Positions 34,028 through 44,390 of a DNA stretch of 64,000 bases are shown piece by piece. Source of the stretch: Aricia agestis (taxonomy: Eukaryota > Arthropoda > Insecta > Lepidoptera > Lycaenidae); contig NC_056427.1 in assembly GCF_905147365.1 (NCBI RefSeq), positions 4,283,001-4,347,000 on the forward strand, read 5' to 3'. The notes beneath the pieces are model-generated. The model was not told where the DNA came from. It was given only the letters and a program-made list of their open reading frames with translations, and searched no databases. Both the position numbers and the translations under genes were made by a program. How positions within the stretch are numbered: the first letter of the stretch is position 1; each line of letters starts with the position of its first letter.

Positions 34028-34280
34028 CCTAGCATACGCCAACGAGATATCTCACTCTCGAGATAATTAAATTTTGACATTATGAGACGAATAGTTACTC
34101 GTCTCATAATGTCAAAATCTCGACATTATCTCGACAAAACTCTATAAAAATGTGTTATTTCGATGATAGATCTACGCGAGAAAAAATTTTTGTCATGCTA
34201 GGGTGAATAGAGATGAAGAGACAAACCATCAAACATCGAGAAAACATGTAGAGTGAGATATCTCGTTGGCGTATGCTAGG
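34028..34280. mobile_element. MITE with central palindrome
   Basis: CCTAGCATACGCCAACGAGA and TCTCGTTGGCGTATGCTAGG ends; inside, TTGACATTATGAGACGA and TCGTCTCATAATGTCAA around TAGTTAC. Confidence 0.75.
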
Positions 34281-34434
34281 CTGGCTGATGATGATTTGTT
34301 TCGAAACCGGTCGTGTAATTTGTTAAAAGTTGTAATAATATCTTAATATAGTGGAAAAAGTGCACGAAAAGTTGTGTTTTATTAGTGTTCAATATGAATT
34401 TCCACCAAGAACCGACAGTACAATCAATAACATA

Positions 34435-34614
34435 TAAAACGTGTCTGCCTTTATGTTTCTTCACGCCCAAACCGCTGAACCGATTTCACTGAAATTTTGT
34501 ATGGGGATACTTTGAGTCCCGGAAAAGGACATAGGATACTTTTCATCCTGGAAAAATGTACGATCCCCGCGCTATAAACCAATTCTGACGCAACGGAGTT
34601 GTTAGCATCATCTT
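34435..34614 (+). mobile_element. Helitron family 1
   Basis: TTCACGCCCAAACCGCTGAA, GATACTTTGAGTCCCGGAAA, hairpin CGCAACGGAGTTGTTAGC; CTAG decayed. Confidence 0.6.
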
Positions 34615-35819
34615 ACACCTATAAAATTAATAAGCAACATCAAGCGTCATAGATTTTTCTTCGCTACAAAATGACTCACACTTTTCCTACTTATTTCGTC
34701 ATCCACAACTAAATTAAGAAGGAATGTATCCTATATGTACCACTTTATATCGCACGGAAACTAGTATTTTAGCATAAAAAAGCCAGAGCCTACGCCGCTA
34801 CCTACGTCAAAATTTTTGGTAGTTTAGCTTTGTCCTCACTGTGCCTTTTTCTGTTCCTCAAGGGCATGCGTTGTAGCGCAGTTAACAGCGAACGTGAGGC
34901 ATGCCCGCGACGCATGCCCTCGGACCGTATCCAAAACTTTCGCTTTGTTATTAAAAATGACAGTTTGCGTTGCGTTCGTTGACGCATTCAATTATTGAAT
35001 GCGCCAAAACGAAAGTGGAATGAAAGAAGATGAAGAAAATTGAAGACGAAAGTAGTGTGGACATAGCTTTTCAGCGTCAATTCACTCACACAATAGGAAA
35101 AAACGAGACACAATAGCTTATCTTTTGTTATTGCGGCTGGATGTGGCCGCTTGGGGCTTTATGAATTAATTAATATTATTATTGGCATTTGAAAATGGAA
35201 TAAAGTAGCAAGTTGCATTCCTGGGAGGCTAAAATAGTCGCATTTTGCAATTCCTCTAAAATCAATTCAGAAACTGAATCGTCAAAATAGTCAAACTGAT
35301 GAATGTCAAATTAGTACGACTTACTAGACATGAATTTCAAGCAGAGTGACCATTTTGTGATTTTTAAAAAATTTATCATATTTGATATCTATTATGATTC
35401 CTAATATTGATTCTCCAAAGCAACCTTTCTATCCCCCCTTGAGAAGAATTGAAAACGAAACAGTAAGGTATTTTTTTTCGCCACGTGGTAGAAAGAAGTG
35501 GTCTACTCTCCCTCCATCTTACGAATTTTTTATCAGGTCACTATCCTAACAAGAGTTTAACACTTTTCACTCATCCCAAAAAAGTGAACAACGAACTAAA
35601 GAAGTTTTCACTTATTGGTCAAAGAAACACGTGATAAAAGCAAGTCGACACATGTTATAATTTCTAAACGGAAAATATAATATCTTAGGGAATAGTAAAA
35701 ACTAATAAATAATAATAATTGTAAATTATATGGTAAATGAAATAATTAGTAAATAATCATCAAAGTTTCTTTCGATAACGACACAATTTTCAGGTTAGCT
35801 TATTCAAGAAAAGTTATTA

Positions 35820-35960
35820 AGGGCCTGTTTCACCGCTTCCTGATAAGTGATGAATAGGCTATCCACCAATTAACTTGACAGATCAAGTATGGAGAATCTG
35901 TCAAAAAAGTTGTGAATAGCCTATTAGGCACTTTATCAGAAAGTGGTGAAACAGGCCCTT
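35820..35960. mobile_element. MITE, GGGCCTGTTTCACC family (copy 3)
   Basis: AGGGCCTGTTTCACCGCTTC and AAGTGGTGAAACAGGCCCTT. Confidence 0.85.
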
Positions 35961-35966
35961 AGACTA

Positions 35967-36371
35967 CTAGATGTTTCCCGTAAGTCGTAACTACAATGTT
36001 GGACAGCACTTTATCCCACACGAACCGTATATTATTCATTAAGAAAAACTGTCCTGTATTATATTCAAAGTATCATATGGCGGCTCTCGACATAGGCGAA
36101 CGCGTTGGCCAACGCGTCTGCAGACGCGTTGGCCCAATGTGTAGAACGGGCGTTCGCGCGTTGGCCGTAGGTATTTAGACGTTGGCCAACGCGCGAACGC
36201 CCGTTCTACACATTGGGCCAACGCGTCTGCAGACGCGTTGGCCAACGCGTTCGCCTATGTCGAGAGCCGCCAATAGAGATATAAAGGTTTTCATCAAAAT
36301 CGGTGCAGTATTTTCCGCGTGAAGAAGTAATCATATTATAGACACTTTTACATACATAAAATTAGCATGGA
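35967..36371 (-). mobile_element. Helitron family 1 split by a perfect palindrome
   Basis: CTAGATGTTTCCCGTAAG at the left, AAAATTAGCATGGA at the right; interrupted in the ...CAAAGTATC... segment by 36078-36272. Confidence 0.65.
36078..36272. mobile_element. palindromic GC-rich MITE, about 89-bp perfect arms
   Basis: TGGCGGCTCTCGACATAGGC begins one arm and its exact reverse complement ends the other; only about 17 nt separate the arms. Each arm also contains its own hairpins (GCGTTGGCCAACGC, CGCGTCTGCAGACGCG). ATA flanks both sides. Confidence 0.85.
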
Positions 36372-36399
36372 TTTTGGCATTTTTTAATAGATACTTATA

Positions 36400-38450
36400 T
36401 TATTTTACGAAATAATAAATACACTTTGGGTGTACACTCCTAGGATATAATAATATTATAGTCATACAGCATGTAATTAAATAACATTTAACAAGTTGTT
36501 CTTACTTACTACAAACTAACAAACATATTTTGTTTGATCTTATTAAACTGTGTTAATATTATACTATGTTATAATAGAAGATCAAATGTAATTGATTTTA
36601 GTAGCAATTGAATACTGCACACGACAGCTGAAGACGTCAGAACGAATAAACTCTTCGGCCTAAATACTCAAAGGTAGGCAATAAAGAGATAGACACTAAA
36701 CATTCTAAAATAAAATTGTAACAACGAAAAAAAATCTTGTTTTAAAATCAATAAAAAAGCGAAGAGCAATAATTAAAAAAAACCACTTTAAATACCTTTT
36801 TCAAAATCCTTGTTCACTCACTTATTAGAAAAAAAAAAAACAAAACAAATTCGAAATTCAAATGTAAATTTCGACTGTTCGCGCGCGGCCAAGCCGGTGA
36901 CTGGATGCGCGGTTCAAATCCACTGTCGTGACTCGTGAGTATTTTTAGAGTACGCCCCTTGTTTCAGACACATGGTCGGTTTCCGTTGGGGTAAGTGACA
37001 TCAAAAATGACACGAATGATTGTGAAATGACACAAATGATAGTGAAATGGGTCAGATTTTTGGCTATTGAAAATCAAGCCAAGATCATTGTGAGCGATTC
37101 TGAGTAATTTCGTACTAAAATCGTAAAATTATGGCGAAATCCTTGTCACGCTGAAAATAGTAACAAGATTTAGATGGAGATATTCTAAACGGAAGAAGAC
37201 ATAATATAGTTTTGGCCAGAGAAAAATAATAAGTATACTTATTATGGATTTCTGGCGATAAAAGAATACTTGGATTCTTGTCATTACATATACATTGTAT
37301 ATGTAATGACTAGAGTGCAAGTATTCTTGTATAATATATATATAATACATTCTAGTTTATAAAAACATTGTAAAATCATTTCATAATTTTGTCACTTTTT
37401 TATTAGTTCAAAAAAGTTACATAATAATATTGTGCTTTATAATAAAGATATAAAGGGTTTTCATAGCTACAAAAAATATCCTTATAATGCATCATTTCCA
37501 TGTTTGCTCATGTGTCATGACCAATAAAAGCGAGCGCAATCATCGTTTTCCATCATAGTCCAACGTCTGTTTTTTTTTTCATAACATTTTATTGAAACAA
37601 AGCAATATTTATCTAGTTAACCAACATCAATGCTACCATTGCAGGATGTGACAATTTTTATTGTAATTTGCCACATGGTATCTTCAAAAGAATAAAAAAG
37701 GAAGTAGGTATAAATTACTCTGACAATAAAATAATTTTACGGTTTAAAATTACCAAGACTTGATTTTTAAGGAAATACAATTAATATATTTTTTTAAGCT
37801 CTGTTAAGTTTTCGTTCAATTAAGTTGTCAAATAATTAGAGATTTTCTTCCTTCGTCTGCGTCTAATGCTATGCTATGTATGCTAATCTACATACTATGT
37901 AATATCTCTAAAGTAGTTTTTCATTCCATTTTCGTGATACTAAATGTAGCCAACTACTTTTTTGTTTATCACGCGGAAAAATGTATATTATCTAAAGGAA
38001 AACTATGTCCTTTCTAGGGACTCTAAATATCTCTACATTGAATTTTATATTTAGTTTCAGCAATTTAAATGCACAGAGATATCAAACAGACAAATAAATA
38101 CACTTTCATACTCATATGTTACCATAATAAAAAAAGTGAAATAATCGCCAAGTCCATTATCATGAAATTGTTACTGAAATCTCTTATTCTAAACAGGACA
38201 TTGTACATTACCTAGAAGCGAGGGGAGGATGTCGACTAAAATAGCAACAATGTACCACCCCTTTATAACGAATATCCTGGATGTCTGTTATAAATAGATG
38301 TTCGCAGACTTGGCGGCACCACTGCCGTGCCCCCTAATGCGTTTCAGTAAAAGAAAAAAAATATACTTACCTTTGCAATAAAATAAGTTCTAATTCTAAT
38401 CTATTTTTATTTATATTTTATAAAATGTCTTAAAATGTCTGTCTGTCTCA
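36400..38450. other. AT-rich stretch with one foldback and a tRNA-like scrap
   Basis: 37262-37328 is a nested foldback (GTCATTACATATAC / GTATATGTAATGAC, spacer ATT). At about 36905 GCGGTTCAAATCC resembles a pol III B box but no tRNA or SINE body is clear. Otherwise nothing recognised. Confidence 0.35.
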
Positions 38451-38498
38451 GGCTTAACCTACGTTATTATAATAATTATTAATTATTACTCTAATAAC

Positions 38499-39119
38499 GC
38501 CTCCGTGGTCTAGTGGTATAGAGCGCGGCTCTTGGCTCGGTCGTGGGTACGATTCCCGCGTTGGAAACATATTATTTCCAAGTTTGGTTAGGAGAGGACA
38601 ATGCAGGCTGATCACCTGATTGTCTGACAAGTAAGGGGCGAGACAAAAAAACACGATACGACGTCGTGACTCGTGTCGCACCACGACGCGGCGTCGTTTC
38701 ACGATGCGACGCGACGTCGTGTCGTGGGAATCCACGACGAACGTTATGCGTAATCTTTGAATTTCTACGTGAGTTTCTACGACGCGACGTCGTGCCGTAT
38801 ATCGTGGGCCGTGGCACTTTACGATGCCGCGTCGTAGTTTTTTACGATGTTCGTCGTAGATTCCCACGACACGACGATGATCTCTCTAAAGATGATCCAT
38901 GTGTCGGATGGGCATATAAAAAGTCGGTCCTGCGCCTGATCTCTCGCCAGTCGTGTCGGTCTTCCGTCCCACTGGGTTATGAGAGTAAAGGAATAGAGAG
39001 TGCTCTTGATTACTGCGCACGCACTTGGACACTATAAAATTACTCCTGCGTAGCTGGCCTGGTTTCAATGAAACCGGCCACCGTCACCGAAACCGGTGTG
39101 GGAGCTATTATTATTATTC
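38499..39119 (+). mobile_element. tRNA-derived SINE, (ATT)n tail (copy 2), interrupted
   Basis: Head GCCTCCGTGGTCTAGTGGTA, B-box region GGGTACGATTCCCGC, body resumes ATGATCCATGTGTCGGATGG after a 255-bp insertion, and ends CGGTGTGGGAGC plus (TAT)n. Confidence 0.85.
38636..38890. mobile_element. CGACG-rich foldback element inside the SINE
   Basis: The intact SINE reads ACAAGTAAG|ATGATCC; here about 255 bp intervene. Arms GTCGTGTCGTGGGAATCCAC and TAGATTCCCACGACACGAC are near-complementary and ACGACGTCGT-type words recur. A short AAG duplication is possible. Confidence 0.65.
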
Positions 39120-39465
39120 TAATATTTAGGATTTTTATGAGCGAACAGAATTCGCATTACAACAGTACCTCCTTTACGCCCATAAAAAAACTCCATATTA
39201 CCCTAAAATTACAATTTATATCAAAAGAAAAATAATTAAAAATCGTTCTACATTATATAATTACTTATTTTATTAGACATTCATAGTGTTTAAAATAAAA
39301 TAAATTTCTAATTTAATCAAGAAAACAAGTCCATAAAAATTAATTACTTTCCTTAAAACTAATACAAGGAGTTAGAAAACTTAATTATTTGGAATCGTAA
39401 ATTACACACTAATTAATGCTCATTTTAATTGTCCAATGTCAAATTCTTGATTTAATATTGTCAAG

Positions 39466-39743
39466 TATAATAATAATAATAATATCTATGGACGCTTCAC
39501 ACCACGTCAGTCTGGCCCCGTGCTAAGTACCTGAAGGACTTGTGTTACAGGTACCAGACAACGGAAATATATTTAATACTTTTATAATATACATATATTT
39601 AAGATTTTTATTATATGATACACATATTTAATACACATCCATGACCTAGGAACTTTGAAAACTTTTTGTTCCGTCGGCGGGATTCGAACCCACAACCCCC
39701 GGCTTGAGCTACCAACGCGCTCACCACTGAGCCACAGAGGTCG
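39466..39743 (-). mobile_element. second tRNA-derived SINE family, TAA-tailed
   Basis: Minus-strand head with A box TGGCTCAGTGG and B box GGTTCGAATCC followed by CGCCGACGGA, an AT-rich body, CACGGGGCCAGACTGACGTG, and a (TAT)n tail at 39466-39485. The tRNA-like head with a long body argues against a functional tRNA. Confidence 0.7.
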
Positions 39744-39892
39744 TTAAAATATAGTATAGAATGTGACATTTAGAAGAAATAATTACTTAATTGTTTGAAA
39801 CTTATACCACTTTAAATACTTGAATATTCATGAATTTTTGAACTGAAAACATCTCTATCAGCGTTGTGCACTTGATTGAGATGACTAAATAA

Positions 39893-40315
39893 TCGGCCAA
39901 GTGCGAGTCGGACTCGCGCACAAAGGGTTCCGTTATAGAGCAAAAACAGGCCAGAATTTGTTTTTTGTATGGGAGCTCCCCTTAAATTTTTATTTTATTT
40001 TAATATTATTATTAATTATTCAAGTTAACTTATAATTAGGGTCTTTGTGAAAATTTCAATTGTTGTCATTATTGATAACGAGCAAAAAAGGCCAAAAAAA
40101 TCACGTTTCTTGTGTTGGAGCCCCCCTTAAATATTAATTTAATTTTGTTTTTAGTATTTGCTGTCATAGCGGCACCTGATATACACAATCTGTAAAAAAA
40201 ATCAGAAGTCTAGCTATAGCAATTTAAGGCAGACAGACGGACTTACGGACGGACAGACGGACAGTCAACGAAGTCTTAGGGTCCCGTTTTTACCCTTTGG
40301 GTACGGAACCCTAAA
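39893..40315 (-). mobile_element. GGGTTCCGTACCC repeat
   Basis: GGCCAAGTGCGAGTCGGACT at the left, GGGTCCCGTTTTTACCCTTT and GGGTACGGAACCCT at the right. Confidence 0.7.
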
Positions 40316-40634
40316 AACCATCAGAATTCAGAACGTCGAAAATTCGAGACGGGCATACAAACTCACTCATATGACTTTAGCCTTTATGGACATACAAACT
40401 CACAAACTTTCGCCTTTATAATACAAGTTTGATTTTTTATCAGGCGATCTACCAACTCGTTTCTTATTCCAGCTACTCAATATTTATCGAAACCACTTAA
40501 TTAGAGAATAACGAACGTCTGAAGCATTGTTAGTTTGAGAGCCTCCTCGATTCGATACCAATTCAGTATAGGTTTTTTGTAGTTTTTGTTGTAACTAATG
40601 AACGGACCTGAAAATATTATGAAAGTTAGGGTGG

Positions 40635-40977
40635 GTTTTTTTTAAATGAAATAAGGGGGCAAACGAGCAAATGGGTCACCTAATAGAAAGCAACTTCCGT
40701 CGCCCATGGACACTCGCAGCATCGGAAGACCTGCAGGTTCGTTGCCGGCCTTTTAAGAGGGAGGGTAATACTTCCCTACCCTCCCCTATTCCCTTCCCTC
40801 CCCGGGAAGGGAATAGGGGAGGGTAGGGAAGGGAATAGGGTAGGGAATTGGGCCTCCGGTAGCTGACTCACTCGGCGAAACACAGCGCAAGCGCTGTTTC
40901 ACGCCGATTTTCTGTGAGAACGTGGTATTTCTCCGGTCGAGACGACCCATTCGTGCCGAAGCATGGCTCTCCCACGT
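40635..40977 (-). mobile_element. poly(A) SINE (copy 4)
   Basis: Full copy with an expanded, partly inverted GGGAGGG/CCCTCCC run at 40758-40850. Confidence 0.8.
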
Positions 40978-41336
40978 TGCACCAACTTACTTTAACTATA
41001 ACTGAAACTTTAACTATAACTACGATGCAAAATGTCAAATCTGTGGTTAAAGTAAAAAATGGACGCCATAGGTATTTAAACATAACCATAGAGCTCGACA
41101 AGGCTTTTAAATGCACGTGGCGAAAAAAGGAACTAACGCTGTCATCATTCAAAAACGCCATTTTTGACAGTTCCCCTTTACCAGCAGCGCCCCCGCCCAC
41201 GTTCATTTAAAGCCTTGTTGGACCAGCAACGTCCTCTGTCAAATTCTGTGGTCGTTAAGGTTAAAGTTAAATTAGCCTTAACTATAACCATAACTTTGAC
41301 CATAACTTTAATTTTAACCACGCCTCTGGTGCAACC
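40976..41336. mobile_element. TIR element with TTAACTATAAC subterminal repeats
   Basis: Ends GTTGCACCA and TGGTGCAAC. Left side has TTTAACTATAACTGAAAC then TTTAACTATAACTACG; right side CTTAACTATAACCATAACTT and GACCATAACTTTAATTTTAA. Inner arms AAGGCTTTTAAATG / CATTTAAAGCCTT. Non-coding. Confidence 0.7.
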
Positions 41337-41373
41337 CTTACACTTTCATTCGAAATTGGTGGAATAAAAGATG

Positions 41374-42135
41374 GCGCCTGTAACTCAGTTGCGCCAAATT
41401 TCGTTTATCGCGTGGGAACCGTACATTTTTTGGGTATAAAGTACCCTTTGTCCTTTCCCATGACTCAATAAAGAAATAAGAATTCTGACCGTCACATCTC
41501 AATACATTTTGGAAAATCTCTTATATGTTAGAAAGAACATAAATATTTTCAAAAAGAAAAGTGATAATCATAATGTAAATACTAGAAATAAGAACAAGTT
41601 AGCAATACCAATGTTCAGACTAGCCAAAATAAGCAAATCCTTTAAAGGCCAATGTATACGCCTATACAATAAAATCCCAGAAAATGTTCAAAATCTACCT
41701 TTAAACAAATTTAAAAAAGCAGTTAAAGAACGTTTGTGTGCTAAAGCGTATTATAAAGTCAATGATTTCTTCGAGGACAGCACACCTTGGGAATAGGGTG
41801 GCTCCATGCAGGTTACTTTTCTTTTAATTTTGTTACATAGCTGTAAGCCATAACATTGTAATTTTCCATTTTTTTTTGCAAAAGATGGCCCCGTGCGAGT
41901 TTCTTACGCCGGTTCTTCTCGGCGGGGTAGTTCCCGAACCGGTGGTAGGCAACGTAGTTTCTTCGTTCGACTTTCAAAAAGTGTATCATGATACCCATTT
42001 TGAATAAAAAGATATTTTATTTATTTATTATTTATTCAAAGTATCTCCACACCGAACTCCAGTAAAAGCGGTTCAGCGGTTTGGGCATGAAGAGGTAACA
42101 GACAGACACACACGCATTTATGATATTAGTATGGA
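41374..42135 (-). mobile_element. Helitron family 1 carrying a LINE fragment
   Basis: GTAACTCAGTTGCGCC, TTTCCCATGACTCAA, then the LINE piece, then CAAAGTATCTCCACACCGAA and TGATATTAGTATGGA. Confidence 0.7.
41475..42034 (+). pseudogene. 5'-truncated non-LTR retrotransposon, RT C terminus and 3' UTR
   Basis: A frame open from about 41481 to TAG 41794-41796 reads RILTVTSQYILENLLYVRKN, HNVNTRNKNKLAIPMFRL, YNKIPENVQNLPLNKFKKAV and ends FFEDSTPWE, the C-terminal signature of lepidopteran jockey-like LINE ORF2 as I remember it. The catalytic RT core is absent. 3' UTR: GATGGCCCCGTGCGAGTTTC, GAACCGGTGGTAGGCAACG, then TTTATT-rich tail. Inserted in a Helitron; CAA may be the duplicated target. Confidence 0.8.
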
Positions 42136-42420
42136 TAATTTATCCGGGGCTCGACGTTTATTTTATAATAATAATAATAATAATAACGTTTATTTAACAT
42201 AAGACTACCATAAGACAAAACACATTACAATACATAGAGAAAAATAAAAGAAAAATAATTACAAAAATAATAATATAATAATATCATGTAGAATGGTACA
42301 AGTAGTGCATTGTCATGTCTACGGCCAAAAAGGACACCACTCAGGCGTATCACCGTGACGTACACCACAGTGCCTGGTATTATGTGGTTCCTAGTAAACC
42401 GTCATCTGAAAACAGGGACG

Positions 42421-42461
42421 GATAAGCACTCAGCAATACATTGTATTGCTGAGTGCTTATC
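42421..42461. repeat. perfect 20-bp-arm palindrome
   Basis: GATAAGCACTCAGCAATACA, one T, then its exact reverse complement. Confidence 0.9.
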
Positions 42462-42483
42462 TCTCTGTCATCTAACTCAACAT

Positions 42484-42657
42484 AAATGACGCCCGCAACT
42501 CCGCTGCTTTTTGCCGTCCGTTTGTCGCGCGGAAACCGAACGTTTTTCTGGGACTCAAATTATCTCTATACCAAATAGCAAAAGCGGTTCAGCAGTTTGG
42601 GCGTCAAGAGGTACCAGACAGACAGACATACTTTGACATTCATATTATTAGTATGGA
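42484..42657 (-). mobile_element. Helitron family 1, internally shortened
   Basis: GACGCCCGCAACTCCGCTGC to ATATTATTAGTATGGA. Confidence 0.65.
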
Positions 42658-42821
42658 TCTGTGTGTTCTCATGTGATGAGTCACTCATATGTTAATCATG
42701 TCAATGAGTTGATGGGTTTGCTTAAACGTTTTAATTGATGTTTCCCAAAAATGTTTAGCCGCATCCGATGTCATGGCACTTCTCGCAATGTCACAATAAT
42801 ATTATTTAGGGTTCCAATTTT

Positions 42822-43467
42822 TTTTTTTATAAAATAAGGGGGCAAACGAGCAAACGAGTCACCTGATGGTAAGCAACTACCGTCGTCCATGGATACTCGC
42901 AACATCAGAAGAGCTGCAGGTGCGTTGCCGGCCCTTTAAGAACCTTCAAGAAGAGAGCATATTCCCATACGCTCTCTTCTTGAAGGTTTGCAGGTCGTAT
43001 AGGTCCGGAAAAACTGCTGGTGACAGTTTGTTCCAGAGTTTTACAGTGCGCGGCAGAAAGTTACGCGAGAAACGCACCGTGGAAGACTGCCACTCATCAA
43101 GGTGATGAGGATGGTATGTTTTTCGCGTGGGACGACAGCGAAAAGTTGCAGGACGTATGTTTCCGAACAATTCCTCAGAGCACTCCCCGTGATACAACCG
43201 ATAGAGGATGCAGAGTGAAGCTACATCTCGGTGTAATTCCAATTATTTCGAACAGCTTGGTAAGGGGTCCAAGCTGTTCGAAACACTATGGCAGTCAACA
43301 ATTCGAGCGGCCCTTCATTGGATACGATCCAGAGGGCAGAGGGAGCAGTTAGTATTTAGGCGCCCCTGCCCAGAGATGAGAACAATATTCCATATGAGGC
43401 CGAACCTGCGCCTTGTAGAGTTGTAGGCGTTGGTCCGGACTGAAGTATTGTCTCGCTTCTTACATTT
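42822..43467 (-). pseudogene. jockey-like LINE 3' fragment sharing the SINE tail
   Basis: The minus-strand frames, read in order with shifts, give VRPHMEYC-type context, LLPLDRIQRRAARIV-like pieces, and 43242-42946 with GECSEELFGNIRPA, STVRFSRNFLPRTVKLWN and VFPDLYDLQTFKKRAYG, typical of the end of a lepidopteran non-LTR ORF2. The downstream part (CCGGCAACGCACCTGCAGCT to poly(A)) is the same sequence as the 3' tail of the poly(A) SINE. Dead: truncated, frameshifted, with a small inverted duplication at 42944-42988. Confidence 0.8.
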
Positions 43468-43599
43468 ATTATATATAATTAACTTACATCCCCGAAGGAA
43501 AAAACGGCACTGTGTCACTAAGAATTCGCTGTCTGTCCGTCAAAATTATTGTATGGCCAAAGACTTTGGTACATTTATCATAGAAACACTGAAGTCAAA

Positions 43600-43691
43600 A
43601 GAAACTCTTTCAGCGCTGCTACTTTTACAGTGAACTCTATTTATGGAACTCATACACAAGAATTACCATTTAGATTTTGTTACATTCTGTA
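43600..43691. repeat. fragment of CAGGGTGTAACA MITE
   Basis: TTTCAGCGCTGCTACTTTTA, CAGTGAACTCTATTTATGG and TTTGTTACATTCTG match one arm. Confidence 0.55.
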
Positions 43692-43932
43692 CAGAAATAA
43701 AACCCTCATCGGATCTGCTAGCGACACATTTCTACTTATATAAATAAAAATGAATTTTCAATTTTCTTGGTCTCGCTATGTCTCGCTAAAACTCGTGAAC
43801 GGTTGAAGCAATTTGGCTGATTTAAGTTTTAAATTAATGTTCATAGAATAAGTCCAGGGAAGGCTTATATCAGGCGGTAAGTGTTCACAAACGAAAGTTC
43901 ACCAAGTCTTCAAGTAGATAGTATAAAGCTTA

Positions 43933-44303
43933 GCCTCCGTGGTCTAGTGGTATAGAGCGCGGCTCTTGACTCGGAGGTCGTGGGTTCGATTCCCGCGTTG
44001 GAAACATGTTATTTCCAAGTTTGGTTAGGACAATGCAGGCTGATCACCTGATTGTCTGACAAGTAAGATGATCCATGCGTCGGATGGGCATGTAAAAAGT
44101 CGGTCCTGCGCCTGATCTCTCGCCAGTCGTGTCGGTCTTCCGTCCCACTGGGTTATGAGAGTAAAGGAATAGAGAGTGCTCTTGTGCACTGCGCACACAC
44201 TTGGGCACTATAAAATTACTCCTACGTAGCTGGCCTGGTTTCAATGAAACCGGCCACCGTCACCGAAACCGGTGTGGGAGCTATTATTATTATTATTATT
44301 ATT
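43933..44303 (+). mobile_element. tRNA-derived SINE, (ATT)n tail (copy 3, intact)
   Basis: The cleanest copy: A box TGGTCTAGTGG, B box GGTTCGATTCC, uninterrupted body through AAACCGGCCACCGTCACCGA, tail (TAT)n. The Dong-type element follows in the opposite orientation, joined through the shared TAA/ATT tract. Confidence 0.9.
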
Positions 44304-44390
44304 TGTATTTTTTAAATTTTCTTTTCTCCCTTGTGGGGTAGCTACTGCAGTTGCGGGCTTGTGGCCAAACAACTGCAAGTAAATGTGAAA

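Noticed and set aside
36905..36925. B-box-like GCGGTTCAAATCC suggesting a tRNA or SINE
   Set aside because: No A box at proper spacing that folds convincingly and no repeated body in the window.
38499..38571. Apparent tRNA genes at 38499, 43933 and 17234 (minus)
   Set aside because: All three share the same ~370-bp body and TAA tail, so they are heads of one SINE family, not stand-alone tRNA genes.
42866..43426. Plus-strand frames across 42.87-43.43 kb
   Set aside because: Antisense to the minus-strand LINE fragment, which has the recognisable protein signature.
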